56,524 nt of DNA from an uncultured Eubacteriales bacterium (GTDB taxonomy: Bacteria; Bacillota; Clostridia; Oscillospirales; Acutalibacteraceae): NCBI GenBank assembly GCA_900318495.1, contig ONLA01000007.1, positions 1 to 56,524 of the forward strand. Reading direction: 5' to 3'. Under the pieces are notes generated by a model. That model worked only from the letters and a program-made list of their open reading frames with translations. It ran no database searches and had not been told where the DNA came from. Below are positions 15,327 to 24,064 of this stretch, piece after piece (within the stretch, counting starts at the first letter, position 1; the number at the start of each line of letters is the position of its first letter). The translations under genes and the position numbers were made by a program.

Positions 15327-17723
15327 ATGACTAGAGTAAAAAAGTTTATTTCTGTTTTCCTTGTCTTTGCTGTCATCATTACCGGCGGAATTATCACGGC
15401 AGCGGCTGCAGGCGCTAACGAGCCCCAGTCCGCTGACGCTGCGGGTAAAATTATCATCCACGCCAGACAGGACGGCGTTAACCAGCCGTATGTTTATCTG
15501 TGGAACTCGCTGCCAACCAACGACGCAATGTCAAAAGCCTATCCGGGCGAAAAAATGACAAAATCGGGGGATTGGTATAATTTCACCGTAAGCAATGTAA
15601 CAAAGGTGAACGCTCTTATTACTGACGCGGAAGGAAAACAGTATTCCAAGGAGCAGAAGCTTACGACAGATGAAGGTGAAACCAGGGAATGGTGGTTCTC
15701 AGACGGTAAGTGGTCAAAGTATAACCCCGACGAAGCCGACCCCGTTGACAGTGTTGACCTTCGCGAAGAAAGTATTTATTTTGTAATGACAACCCGTTTT
15801 TATGACGGAGATACCGGCAACAATGTTCACTGCTGGGATGATTCCAAAGCGAACAACCCCGATTCCGACCCCGCGTGGCGCGGCGACTTTAAGGGACTTG
15901 CCGACAAGCTCGACTACATTAAGGCGCTCGGATTTTCGGCAATCTGGGTAACTCCGGTTGTAACAAACGCTTCCGGCTATGATTACCACGGCTATCACGC
16001 TATGGACTTTTCAACCGTTGACAAGCGTTACGAAAGCGACGACTTTGACTTTGACGACCTTATCCGCGCGGTTCACGAAAAGGGTATGAAGATTATTCAG
16101 GACGTTGTGTTCCAGCACACCGGAAACTTCGGCGAATCGCACTTTTGTCCTTTGTTCGAAAAGGATTATTCGAAGGACCTTTCCGATTTGGAAGCTTCAA
16201 TGACTCCAACCGAGTACCTGCTCAGCAGCTACGGACTTAAATCGGCTGAGGAATACTGGAATCAAAAGCCCGAGGTTCAGTATCAGCAAAGACTGAACCT
16301 TATGAAGAACACCACTTTCTCGGGCTCGAACGGAAACTCCACCGGCAATATGCCGTCCTCAACCGACTACGGAATGAACAAGGTGTCAACCGACGCCAAG
16401 TACAACTCCAACAACTATTATCACACAGGTTATTTCCAGAGCCTTAACTGGGACGACTGGACCTGCAAGTTCTGTCAGATTGCCGGCGACTGTGTTGACC
16501 TCAACACCGAAAACCCGGCGGTTGCCGAGTATATTACCGATACATACGGCAATTACATTGAAAGAGGCGTGGACAGCTTCCGTGTTGACACCGTGCGCCA
16601 CATCCCCAGACTTGTACTTAACCTGATGTTTAACAACCAGATTTATGACGCGGCAAAGGCGGCAGGAAAGCCAAACTTTATGATGTTCGGCGAAATCTGC
16701 ACACGCTACACTCAAATTTGGTACCGCGACCACGCCGAGGAAAGTACTCCGTACTACACCTGGAAGGAAAGCAACAGCAAGTGGGCTGACAAATGGTCAT
16801 GGGAATCCACTCCCGAGGCTGTTAACAGCAATATGAACGTTGTGTTTGACCACTATCTTGCCGAGGACAACACCTCCAACCAGCCTACCTCGACCAACGC
16901 GCTCTTAAACGGCGTAAGCTACCACACTCCCGACCGTTCAAAGGCTTCGGGAATGGAAGCAATCGACTTCCAGATGCACCGTATGTTCGGCAACGCCGGC
17001 AACGCGTTCGGCTTTGCCACAGGCACCGACAAGTATTACAACGATGCTACCTACAACGTTATGTATGTAGATTCGCACGACTACGCCCCTGAACAGCCCG
17101 ACGAGAAAACACGCTTTACAGGCGGCACTCAGACATGGGCTGAAAACCTTGACCTTATGTTCACATTCCGCGGAATTCCGTGTGTTTACTACGGCTCTGA
17201 GGTTGAATTCAAGAAGGGCGCGAAAATTGACGAAGGTCCGAACATCTCGCTTGAAAGCTCGGGCAGAGCTTACTTCGGTAATTATCTTGAGGGCGATGTA
17301 AACGCTTCCGATTTCAGCGAATATACCGCAAGCGGTACGGTTAAGCAGACTCTTGAAAGTCCGCTCGCAAAGCACCTTTCAAAGCTTAACGCAATCAGAC
17401 GCGCGATTCCCGCTCTTCAGAAGGGACAGTATACAACTAACTCCGCAAATGTTAGCGGAGGAAATATGGCGTTCATCCGCCGTTATACGGATGACACCAC
17501 CGACAGTCTCGCGCTTGTCGCAATTTCGGGCGGAGCTACCTTTAAGGGCGTTCCGAACGGAAAGTATATTGACGCTGTAACAGGCGACGTCCAGAACGTT
17601 TCGGGCGGAACGCTCACGGTTCCCTCAATCGGAAAGGCAAATATGAGAGTTTACGTTTGCTGCGGTTCAGGCTTTACAGGCATAGACGGCGCAATCGGCG
17701 GCTCAAGCTCTTACATTAAATAA
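15327..17723 (+). CDS. Secreted alpha-amylase (GH13) with N-terminal starch-binding-like module
   Basis: A 798-residue exported glycosidase cutting alpha-1,4 links in starch. The signal peptide covers about residues 1-28. A beta module (about 35-135, with YVYLWNS and YPGEKMTK) resembles the CBM26-type modules of the upstream protein. The GH13 barrel follows with all three acidic catalytic residues in their motifs: nucleophile Asp421 (DSFRVDTVRH), acid/base Glu456 (MFGEICTR) and Asp585 (VDSHDYAPE), plus KIIQDVVFQHTG for region I. A C-terminal beta domain ends the protein. No dockerin is present, so it cannot join a cohesin scaffold by that route. AGGTGAAACT precedes ATG 15327. It is cotranscribed with the upstream dockerin protein. 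Confidence 0.92.
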   Translation: MTRVKKFISVFLVFAVIITGGIITAAAAGANEPQSADAAGKIIIHARQDGVNQPYVYLWNSLPTNDAMSKAYPGEKMTKSGDWYNFTVSNVTKVNALITDAEGKQYSKEQKLTTDEGETREWWFSDGKWSKYNPDEADPVDSVDLREESIYFVMTTRFYDGDTGNNVHCWDDSKANNPDSDPAWRGDFKGLADKLDYIKALGFSAIWVTPVVTNASGYDYHGYHAMDFSTVDKRYESDDFDFDDLIRAVHEKGMKIIQDVVFQHTGNFGESHFCPLFEKDYSKDLSDLEASMTPTEYLLSSYGLKSAEEYWNQKPEVQYQQRLNLMKNTTFSGSNGNSTGNMPSSTDYGMNKVSTDAKYNSNNYYHTGYFQSLNWDDWTCKFCQIAGDCVDLNTENPAVAEYITDTYGNYIERGVDSFRVDTVRHIPRLVLNLMFNNQIYDAAKAAGKPNFMMFGEICTRYTQIWYRDHAEESTPYYTWKESNSKWADKWSWESTPEAVNSNMNVVFDHYLAEDNTSNQPTSTNALLNGVSYHTPDRSKASGMEAIDFQMHRMFGNAGNAFGFATGTDKYYNDATYNVMYVDSHDYAPEQPDEKTRFTGGTQTWAENLDLMFTFRGIPCVYYGSEVEFKKGAKIDEGPNISLESSGRAYFGNYLEGDVNASDFSEYTASGTVKQTLESPLAKHLSKLNAIRRAIPALQKGQYTTNSANVSGGNMAFIRRYTDDTTDSLALVAISGGATFKGVPNGKYIDAVTGDVQNVSGGTLTVPSIGKANMRVYVCCGSGFTGIDGAIGGSSSYIK

Positions 17724-17741
17724 TAACCGAAATTCACTGAC

Positions 17742-17766
17742 AGCCCGGTTTATCCGGGCTGTTTTT
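17742..17766 (+). terminator. Terminator after the amylase (left copy of a 25-bp direct repeat)
   Basis: AGCCCGG/CCGGGCT arms around TTTAT are followed by GTTTTT. The same 25 bases recur exactly at 18890-18914, so the two copies frame the AT-rich gene between them. Confidence 0.9.
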
Positions 17767-17777
17767 CCGATTTTTCG

Positions 17778-17800
17778 TTTTGCTAAAATAAATAGCAAAA
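17778..17800 (+). promoter_or_regulatory. Perfect inverted repeat upstream of the AT-rich gene, possible operator
   Basis: TTTTGCTA (17778-17785) and TAGCAAAA (17793-17800) form a perfect inverted repeat ending 4 bases before the -35 box. The half-site recurs between -35 and -10 (TTTTGCTA near 17823-17830), at 18946-18953, and as TTTGCTA at 19037-19043 in the next promoter. It may bind the product of the AT-rich gene or another regulator. Confidence 0.45.
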
Positions 17801-17804
17801 AATA

Positions 17805-17833
17805 TTGACAACTATACCTGATTTTGCTATAAT
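17805..17833 (+). promoter_or_regulatory. Consensus sigma-A promoter of the AT-rich gene
   Basis: TTGACA (17805-17810) and TATAAT (17828-17833) are perfect consensus boxes at the ideal 17-base spacing, 44 bases before the ATG at 17878. It is among the strongest promoters in the window. Confidence 0.85.
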
Positions 17834-17877
17834 ATGTAATGTAGAGTAATATATATCGTGTTATTGAGGTGTAAATT

Positions 17878-18870
17878 ATGGGTAAAATTCCAACTAATGA
17901 ACTACTTGATAATTTCTTTGCAAGCCCAGATGGAGCAAAATATGTAAAGCACAGAAAAATAATAAAAGAAACACAGCTTTACGCTTATGAGTTGAAGATA
18001 GGTAAGGCGTTGGTGGATATGGATGCCGATGATTTGATTGGGTTCTTTACCGAGGTGGACACCCGCCGGAATGGGGCTGATTCCAATATCATTTCCAGCA
18101 ATTCGACACTTGACCAGATTGTTGTTATTTACCGTAAGATTTTTGATTATTATATTGACGAATACGAACTTATTAGGACTCCGTTTCGTGATAAGAAATT
18201 AAAAGGAATAGAATTTATAAAAAACATATCTAAAGGTAGAGAGCGATTAACTTGGGAGATGGTTGAAGATATTATCCGGAGACTTCATACCGATAGCGCT
18301 AATCACATTCGTGCAGATTATCTTGAATTGATTATTTTGCTTTACTACAATGGATTTGAAAATGCCACTGAAATTGTAGAAATGCAAGAGCGCGATATCA
18401 GCCACAAAACTAAAACCGTTCTTTTGCCTGGTAGAACTATTCATTTGTCTGATAGATGTTATACATTGCTTACAAAGTTTAATGCTATGACAGATGGGTG
18501 GAGAAATTATGTATTGGCAAGTTGGCACGGGAGTTATTTTAAATTTATTGTGAGAGCCAGCAATAAATACGATATTGATGATAGACCACTCAAAGCAATG
18601 CGTGAAAATATCAATGTATATTTGTGTAAGTATGTCAACAACGAGTATAATACACATATCAATTATAGCAATCTATATTTGCTTGGTTTTTACGATTTCC
18701 TGAAAACTAAGTTTGGTGAAGATAAGGTCAACGGAATGTTGTTATCGAACTACAATAGCGAAAGTGTTCAGCAACTTCAACAATCTGCACGCGAGTATGG
18801 ATTTAGATTTGAAAATATATCTCATTTAAAGAGAAGATTAAGAATGTTCGTAAAAACAGATGATGAATAA
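17878..18870 (+). CDS. AT-rich orphan protein, tyrosine-recombinase-like but lacking catalytic residues
   Basis: A 330-residue soluble protein, clearly more AT-rich and with different codon preferences from its neighbours. The N-terminal half has the look of an integrase SAM-like helical domain. Residues of about 150-205 (YLELIILLYYNGFENATEIV ... VLLPGRTIHLSDRCYTLL) follow the pattern of the tyrosine recombinase catalytic domain, where LLYxTGLRxSE and ...PLSDR would stand. The box I Arg is absent, however, and I find no HxxR or nucleophile Tyr motif at the C-terminus. It may be a DNA-binding relative of integrases or a degenerate one. It has its own perfect promoter, AGGTG before ATG 17878, and identical terminators on both sides, which argues for a transferred single-gene cassette. 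Function unknown. Confidence 0.5.
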   Translation: MGKIPTNELLDNFFASPDGAKYVKHRKIIKETQLYAYELKIGKALVDMDADDLIGFFTEVDTRRNGADSNIISSNSTLDQIVVIYRKIFDYYIDEYELIRTPFRDKKLKGIEFIKNISKGRERLTWEMVEDIIRRLHTDSANHIRADYLELIILLYYNGFENATEIVEMQERDISHKTKTVLLPGRTIHLSDRCYTLLTKFNAMTDGWRNYVLASWHGSYFKFIVRASNKYDIDDRPLKAMRENINVYLCKYVNNEYNTHINYSNLYLLGFYDFLKTKFGEDKVNGMLLSNYNSESVQQLQQSAREYGFRFENISHLKRRLRMFVKTDDE

Positions 18871-18889
18871 TAAGTAAACACAGTTTTTT

Positions 18890-18914
18890 AGCCCGGTTTA
18901 TCCGGGCTGTTTTT
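18890..18914 (+). terminator. Terminator after the AT-rich gene (right copy of the direct repeat)
   Basis: These 25 bases are identical to 17742-17766: same arms, same loop and same T tract. It ends the AT-rich insert. Confidence 0.9.
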
Positions 18915-19031
18915 GTGTTTTAAAAGAGCATTGATGAAACGTACATTTTGCTAAAACCTGTTAAGTAAGCATAAATTATAACTAAAGTTTTGTACAAATC
19001 TTCAAAATTTATTGTTTTATCAAAATAACAC

Positions 19032-19060
19032 TTTACTTTGCTAAATTGTTATTGTATAAT
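19032..19060 (+). promoter_or_regulatory. Promoter of the amino-acid ABC transporter operon
   Basis: TTTACT (19032-19037) and TATAAT (19055-19060) are spaced by 17 bases, 63 bases before ATG 19123. A TTTGCTA half-site overlaps the -35 end. Confidence 0.55.
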
Positions 19061-19122
19061 ATACAAGGTTACGCGCCGATATAATCCGGCGCTCCATGAA
19101 AATAAATTACGGAGGAAAAATT

Positions 19123-20001
19123 ATGAAAAAAATCATTGCTCTTTTAATGGCAGGTCTTATGACAGCGACAGCGTTCGCAGGCTGCGGCGCTAAGAAGGAG
19201 GAATCCGGTTCAAAGGCATCCGGTTCCGCATCAAGTTCAACAGCCGATTCAACATCGGATTCCGCTGTTTCTTCGGCAGACTGGGATGAAATCGCGAAGA
19301 AGGGTGAAATGACAATCGGTATCACCTACTTCCAGCCGATGAACTATAAGGATGACAACGGCGAACTGACAGGCTTTGAAACAGAGTTTGCTCAGGCGGT
19401 TTGCGCGGAGCTCGGCGTTAAGGCTAAGTTCCAGGAAATTGACTGGGATTCAAAGGAGATGGAGCTCAGCTCGAAGTCAATCGACTGCATCTGGAACGGT
19501 CTTACAATCACCGACGAAAGAAAGCAGAATATGGATATAACAACTCCCTACATGGAGAACAAGCAGGTTATGGTTGTTAAGGCTGAGAATGCCGAAAAGT
19601 TCACAAGCGCGGATGCTCTTAAGGGCGCTTCGGTTGTTGCGGAGCAGGGCTCGGCAGGCGAGGAAGTAGCAAAGGGCGACGAATTCTTTAAGAGCGCCGA
19701 ATATGTTGCGGTTCAGTCACAGGCTTCGGCTCTTCTTGAAGTAAAGTCAGGCAACGCGGACGTTGCAATCATCGACTATGTAATGTCAATCGGTACACTC
19801 ACCGGTGAGTCCGATTACGCTGACCTTAAAATGGTAGAGTCAAAGAGCTTTTCTCCCGAGCAGTACGGTATCGCGCTCAGAAAGAACAGCGGACTCACAC
19901 TTGAAAAGGTTAACGCGGCTATGGACAGCGTCGCAAAATCCGGCAAGCTTGCTGAAATCGCAAAGAAATACAATCTTTCCGATCTTCTCCTTTTAAAATA
20001 A
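19123..20001 (+). CDS. Amino-acid ABC transporter, substrate-binding lipoprotein
   Basis: A 292-residue family 3 solute-binding protein, tethered to the outer face of the membrane. The signal peptide ends in a lipobox (AFAGC), so the Cys at about residue 20 is lipidated. A Ser/Ala-rich linker follows, then the binding fold with GEMTIGITYFQPMNYKD and LTGFETEFAQAVCAELG, the usual opening of polar amino-acid and cystine binders, and IDCIWNGLTITDERKQ. The specific ligand cannot be told from sequence by eye. ATG 19123 has a perfect GGAGG 9 bases upstream. The permease and ATPase genes follow at 14- and 11-base gaps, giving a complete three-gene importer. Confidence 0.93.
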   Translation: MKKIIALLMAGLMTATAFAGCGAKKEESGSKASGSASSSTADSTSDSAVSSADWDEIAKKGEMTIGITYFQPMNYKDDNGELTGFETEFAQAVCAELGVKAKFQEIDWDSKEMELSSKSIDCIWNGLTITDERKQNMDITTPYMENKQVMVVKAENAEKFTSADALKGASVVAEQGSAGEEVAKGDEFFKSAEYVAVQSQASALLEVKSGNADVAIIDYVMSIGTLTGESDYADLKMVESKSFSPEQYGIALRKNSGLTLEKVNAAMDSVAKSGKLAEIAKKYNLSDLLLLK

Positions 20002-20015
20002 TTAACTAAACGGCA

Positions 20016-20663
20016 ATGGATCAATTTTCAACAGTAACAGGACAACTTCTTGAGGGCTTTTCGCAAAACTGTATAATTTTTGCGGTAACCCTCGTCGCGG
20101 CAATTCCGCTGGGTCTTATAATCTCGTTAGGCTCAATGTCGAAATTCGCTCCGCTAAAGGCTTTGACACGCACCTTTGTGTGGATTATCCGCGGCACACC
20201 GCTTATGCTTCAAATTTTTGTAGTATTCTATGTTCCGCCGCTTCTTTTCGGCGTTAGAATGAGAGAAAGAATTGCTGCGGCGATAATTGCGTTTATCATT
20301 AATTACGCGGCGTATTTTTCCGAAATCTTTCGCGGCGGAATTGAAGGAATTCCAAAGGGACAATACGAAGCAGGTCAGGTTTTAGGTATGAAGAAAAGTC
20401 AAATTTTCTTCAAGGTCGTGCTTATGCAGGTGTTTAAGCGCATCGTAGCGCCGATGAGCAACGAAATAATTACACTTGTTAAGGATACCTCGCTTGCGCG
20501 TGTTATCGCGATTCCCGAAATTCTAAAGGAAGCCGAAAACTTTTCTAAACAGGGTTTAATTTGGCCGCTGTTTTACACCGGCGCGTTCTTCCTGCTGTTC
20601 TGCGGTGTGCTTACGCTGCTTTTCCGCTTTATCGAGAAAAAGCTTGATTATTACAAGGGTTAG
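20016..20663 (+). CDS. Amino-acid ABC transporter, permease
   Basis: A 215-residue HisM/GlnP-type inner-membrane subunit with about five transmembrane helices. The N-terminal helix ([20 protein letters not shown]) is followed by the family segment [16 protein letters not shown] and the cytoplasmic EAA loop that docks on the ATPase ([20 protein letters not shown]). It ends with the usual short basic tail. It works as a dimer with the ATPase encoded next. The start codon is weakly served by a ribosome binding site, so coupling to the binding-protein gene is plausible. Confidence 0.93.
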   Translation: MDQFSTVTGQLLEGFSQNCIIFAVTLVAAIPLGLIISLGSMSKFAPLKALTRTFVWIIRGTPLMLQIFVVFYVPPLLFGVRMRERIAAAIIAFIINYAAYFSEIFRGGIEGIPKGQYEAGQVLGMKKSQIFFKVVLMQVFKRIVAPMSNEIITLVKDTSLARVIAIPEILKEAENFSKQGLIWPLFYTGAFFLLFCGVLTLLFRFIEKKLDYYKG

Positions 20664-20674
20664 GGGGAAGCGCT

Positions 20675-21484
20675 GTGGCATTACTTGAAGTTAAAAACAT
20701 TAAAAAGAGCTTCGGAAGAACCGAGGTTCTAAAGGACATAAGCTTCTCTCTTGAAAAAGGCGAGGTGCTTGCCATAATCGGTTCGTCCGGTTCGGGCAAA
20801 ACCACTCTTTTGCGCTGCATCAATTTTTTGGAGACTCCGCAGGAGGGTGTTATATCGGTTAACGGCGAGGTTTTGTTTGACGGTGCCGATCCTTCAAAAA
20901 AGAGGGAAAGCGAAATCCGAAAAAACCGCCTGCACTTCGGAATGGTTTTTCAGCAGTTCAACCTTTTTCCGCAGTATACGGTTTTTGAGAACCTGATTTT
21001 GGCTCCCCAGCTTATGGCAAAGGAGCAAATTAAAGTAAAGGGCGAATATATGGGCGCCAAAACCTATAAGCAGGCGCAGGACGAAATTAAAAGCGAAGCC
21101 GAAAAGCTGCTGAAAAAGGTCGGTCTTACCGAAAAAAGCAAAAGCTATCCCTGCGACCTCAGCGGCGGTCAGCAGCAGCGTGTTGCAATCGCTCGCGCGC
21201 TCGCGCTGAATCCCGACGTGCTTTGCTTTGACGAACCCACGTCCGCGCTCGACCCCGAGCTTACAGGCGAGGTTCTGAACGTAATCAAGGGACTGAAGAG
21301 CACCGACAGCACAATGATAGTCGTTACCCACGAAATCGGTTTTGCGCGCGATGTCGCCGACAAAATCATTTTTATGGACAACGGCGTTATCGAGGAGGAG
21401 GGAACTCCGGCGCAGGTTATAGAAAATCCGAAAAGTCCGCGCACAAAGGAATTCCTTTCCAGATTCAACCAGTTCGGAGATTAA
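20675..21484 (+). CDS. Amino-acid ABC transporter, ATP-binding protein
   Basis: A 269-residue GlnQ/HisP-type ATPase driving uptake. Walker A ([10 protein letters not shown]), the Q loop ([14 protein letters not shown]), the ABC signature (LSGGQQQR), Walker B ([14 protein letters not shown]) and the switch His ([12 protein letters not shown]) are all intact. An insertion of roughly 15 residues after the Q loop ([14 protein letters not shown]) is longer than in most GlnQ proteins. Translation starts at GTG 20675 behind AGGGGGAAG. A terminator and a dispersed repeat follow, ending the operon. Confidence 0.95.
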   Translation: MALLEVKNIKKSFGRTEVLKDISFSLEKGEVLAIIGSSGSGKTTLLRCINFLETPQEGVISVNGEVLFDGADPSKKRESEIRKNRLHFGMVFQQFNLFPQYTVFENLILAPQLMAKEQIKVKGEYMGAKTYKQAQDEIKSEAEKLLKKVGLTEKSKSYPCDLSGGQQQRVAIARALALNPDVLCFDEPTSALDPELTGEVLNVIKGLKSTDSTMIVVTHEIGFARDVADKIIFMDNGVIEEEGTPAQVIENPKSPRTKEFLSRFNQFGD

Positions 21485-21493
21485 TACATTTAT

Positions 21494-21522
21494 AAAGGCA
21501 GTCTGTTCAAGGCTGCCTTTTT
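21494..21522 (+). terminator. Terminator of the ABC transporter operon
   Basis: AAAGGCAG and GGCTGCCTTTTT arms flank a short loop, 10 bases past the ATPase stop codon. Confidence 0.8.
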
Positions 21523-21526
21523 GTGT

Positions 21527-21593
21527 TTATTTGTACAACCTGACGAAAAATCTTGCTGCGCAATCCGCACACCTGAATTATGCGGTATTGCCT
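21527..21593. repeat. Dispersed palindromic repeat, copy 4
   Basis: It is nearly identical to the right half of copy 1 (ACAACCTGACGAAAAATCTT, GCTGCGCAATCCGCACACC, TTATGCGGTATTGCCT). It lies directly after a terminator T run, a common landing place for this family. Confidence 0.85.
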
Positions 21594-21613
21594 AAAAAAA
21601 TGGGCGCGCGGTA

Positions 21614-21642
21614 TTGAAAAAACGTCAGTAAAATGTTATAAT
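21614..21642 (+). promoter_or_regulatory. Sigma-A promoter of the thyX operon
   Basis: TTGAAA (21614-21619) and TATAAT (21637-21642) are spaced by 17 bases, 61 bases before ATG 21703. It probably drives the packed thyX-to-U32-peptidase gene run. Confidence 0.7.
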
Positions 21643-21702
21643 AACTTTAATTATGTAAAATATTATGGGTAACTGCAATTTTTGGCAGAAAAGAGGATGA
21701 TT

Positions 21703-22518
21703 ATGGCTATAAAGGTAACCTTGCTCGCGCACACGCCGAATCCGGAGCAAACTGTAGCAATGGCGGCAAAGCTTTGCTATTCTCCGTCCGGCATCGAGGA
21801 CATCCGAGAGGGGCTTACAGAGGAAAAAACAGCTTCGTTTATAAATATGCTTGCGGATTTAGGTCACGCGAGCCCCACCGAACACGCTTCCTTCACCTTT
21901 GGAATCGAGGGGATTTCACGTGCCTGCTCGCACCAGCTTGTGCGCCACAGAATCGCTTCCTACAGCCAGCAGTCGCAGAGGTATGTTGACGGCACAAGAT
22001 TTGATTTTGTGACTCCGCCCGAAATCTCAAAAAATAAAAAGGCGCTTGACGCGTACAACAACGCGCTAAGGGTTCAGGCTCAGGCGTACAGGGAAATCCG
22101 CGACGCGCTTGTTGCCGGGTATATCAGCGATTATAAACAGCAGGAGCTGCAGGGCACCGACGAGGAAATAATGCAGGCGTTTAAAGAGGAAAACAAAAAG
22201 CAGTACTCGGCTTTTGTAAAAAAGGCGAACGAGGACGCGCGTTTTATTCTTCCGAACGCTTCGACCACAAAAATTGTGTGTACCTTTAACGCGCGCAGCC
22301 TGCAAAACTTTTTCGCGCACCGCTGCTGCAACCGCGCCCAGTGGGAAATCCGCGAGGTCGCGGAGCAAATGCTGCTGCAGTGTCTTGAGGTTGCCCCGAA
22401 CTTATTTAAAAACTGCGGACCTTCGTGTATTTTCGGACCGTGTCCCGAGGGCAATATGTGCTGCGGAAAGCAAAAGGAAATGCGTGAAAAATACAAAAGA
22501 CAGCCGGTGGAAAAGTGA
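21703..22518 (+). CDS. thyX: Flavin-dependent thymidylate synthase
   Basis: Makes dTMP from dUMP with 5,10-methylene-THF and reduced FAD, leaving THF rather than DHF. The 271-residue product contains the ThyX signature RHRxxSxxxxS as RHRIASYSQQS (residues 81-91), followed by QRY. The C-terminal tail carries Cys-rich text (CGPSCIFGPCPEGNMCCG). ATG 21703 was chosen because GAGG lies 6 bases upstream; in-frame ATG 21697 is too close to it. The stop overlaps the GTG of tmk by 4 bases, so successive enzymes of dTTP synthesis are translationally coupled. Having ThyX rather than ThyA fits many anaerobic Clostridia. Confidence 0.96.
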   Translation: MAIKVTLLAHTPNPEQTVAMAAKLCYSPSGIEDIREGLTEEKTASFINMLADLGHASPTEHASFTFGIEGISRACSHQLVRHRIASYSQQSQRYVDGTRFDFVTPPEISKNKKALDAYNNALRVQAQAYREIRDALVAGYISDYKQQELQGTDEEIMQAFKEENKKQYSAFVKKANEDARFILPNASTTKIVCTFNARSLQNFFAHRCCNRAQWEIREVAEQMLLQCLEVAPNLFKNCGPSCIFGPCPEGNMCCGKQKEMREKYKRQPVEK

Positions 22519-23183
22519 AAAGTAAAATTATCGTAATCGAGGGACTTGACGGCAGCGGAAAAGCCACCCAAACCAAAATTCTTGCCGAAAAGCTAAGCTC
22601 GCGCGGCTTAAAGGTGAGAAGGCTTGAATTTCCCGACTACTCAAATCCGAGCTCGTCGCTTGTTAAAATGTACCTCGGCGGCGAATTCGGAAGCAATCCC
22701 GGCGACGTCAACGCCTACGCCGCTTCGGCGTTTTACGCGGTTGACCGGGTGGCAAGCTTTTTGCAGTTTTGGAAGGAGGACTACCGCGACGGCACGGTGA
22801 TTCTCAGCGACCGCTACGCGACCTCCAACATTATTTACCAAATGGCAAAGGTCGGGGACAGCGAGCGCGACAGCTTCATTGAATGGGAGTCGGATTTTGA
22901 GTACAAAAAGCTCGGACTGCCGGAGGCCGACGCCGTAATTTATCTTGACGTTGACCCGGAAGTGTCGCAAAAGCTTATGGAAAAACGCTATATGGGCGAT
23001 AACTCAAAAAAAGATTTGCACGAAAGCAATTTAAGCTTCCTGCTAAGCTGCCGCCGCAGCGCGCTTTACGCGGCTGAAAAATGCGGATGGCAGGTAATAA
23101 ATTGCTGTAATAACGGCGAAATCCGCTCAATCGGGGAAATCGCCGCAGATATTGAAAAGGCAGTAGATGCTATTTTATGCTAA
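22515..23183 (+). CDS. tmk: Thymidylate kinase
   Basis: Phosphorylates dTMP to dTDP, the step after ThyX. The 222-residue protein starts with the P-loop (IEGLDGSGKATQTK, residues about 6-19), has the DRYATSN segment with the conserved Asp-Arg (DR) of the dTMP site, and a LID region (KRYMGDNSKKDLHESN). GTG 22515 overlaps the thyX stop by 4 bases. The next gene begins 7 bases inside its end. The chain is a little longer than the roughly 210 residues usual for bacterial enzymes. Confidence 0.94.
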   Translation: MKSKIIVIEGLDGSGKATQTKILAEKLSSRGLKVRRLEFPDYSNPSSSLVKMYLGGEFGSNPGDVNAYAASAFYAVDRVASFLQFWKEDYRDGTVILSDRYATSNIIYQMAKVGDSERDSFIEWESDFEYKKLGLPEADAVIYLDVDPEVSQKLMEKRYMGDNSKKDLHESNLSFLLSCRRSALYAAEKCGWQVINCCNNGEIRSIGEIAADIEKAVDAILC

Positions 23184-24064
23184 ATTTCAGACGCTTGGAA
23201 AAATCCGATATTAAACTGTTGGATGAAGTATATAAAACACCCGGAGCGCTCGGCTGTGAGTGCAATGCCGTATCGGCGTACCTTTGGAACAGGGTATACG
23301 ATTTAAGAATAGCCTGTTATGACGAGACCGTAATAAAGGCTTATTACAAAAGCGACGGCACCGTGTGGGGTTATTGCCTTCCGCACGGCAAAAACGTCAG
23401 GGGAGCTGTTGAGGAGGTAATCCGTTCGGAACGACAAAACGGCGGCACGGCGGCTTTTGAATATCTTTCCGCCGATGAACGCGGCGAGCTTGGCAGACTG
23501 TTTCCCGGCGGCTTTGAATTTGAGGAGCAGTTTGACACCTGCGATTATATCTACCTTACCGAAAACCTCGCTGAGCTTTCGGGAAAAAAATATCACGCCA
23601 AGCGCAACCATATCTCTAAATTTTTCCGAACCTACGGAAACACGGAGGTAAAATGCCTTGACAGCTCAACCGCTGCCGACGCGCTGAAGGTTGTGCGCGA
23701 GTGGTACAGGGAAAAGGAAATTGACTTTGAAAACTACGGCGAATACGGAGTAATCCAGGACGCGGTTATTAACCTTGAAGAATTTTCAATGAAGGGCGCG
23801 GTGCTGTATGTTGATTCTATCCCCGTTGCCATGACGCTCGGTTGTGAAATTTCGCCCGTGTGCTTTGACGTTATGTTTGAAAAGGCGCTGACCGGTTACG
23901 AGGGCAGTTACGCCGTAATCAACAATGAATTCGCTAAAATGCTCCGCGGTTACCGTTACCTAAACCGCGAGGAGGATATGGGAATTGAGGGCTTGCGAAA
24001 GGCAAAGCTTTCATACCATCCCGAAATTGTCTATCAAAGATTCAGGGCGGTGCCTAAAATATGA
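23177..24064 (+). CDS. DUF2156 / phosphatidylglycerol lysyltransferase-like GNAT protein
   Basis: A 295-residue soluble protein of the DUF2156 family, related to the catalytic domain of MprF-type aminoacyltransferases and FemX-like enzymes. Visible conserved pieces are GKKYHAKRNHISKFF (the basic loop typical of the family) and the C-terminal YRYLNREEDMGIEGLRKAKLSYHPE. No membrane helices are present, so it is not an MprF flippase. The substrate is not determinable from sequence; an aminoacyl-tRNA donor is possible by analogy. It overlaps tmk by 7 bases, and the following GNAT gene overlaps its end by 4 bases. Confidence 0.82.
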   Translation: MLNFRRLEKSDIKLLDEVYKTPGALGCECNAVSAYLWNRVYDLRIACYDETVIKAYYKSDGTVWGYCLPHGKNVRGAVEEVIRSERQNGGTAAFEYLSADERGELGRLFPGGFEFEEQFDTCDYIYLTENLAELSGKKYHAKRNHISKFFRTYGNTEVKCLDSSTAADALKVVREWYREKEIDFENYGEYGVIQDAVINLEEFSMKGAVLYVDSIPVAMTLGCEISPVCFDVMFEKALTGYEGSYAVINNEFAKMLRGYRYLNREEDMGIEGLRKAKLSYHPEIVYQRFRAVPKI

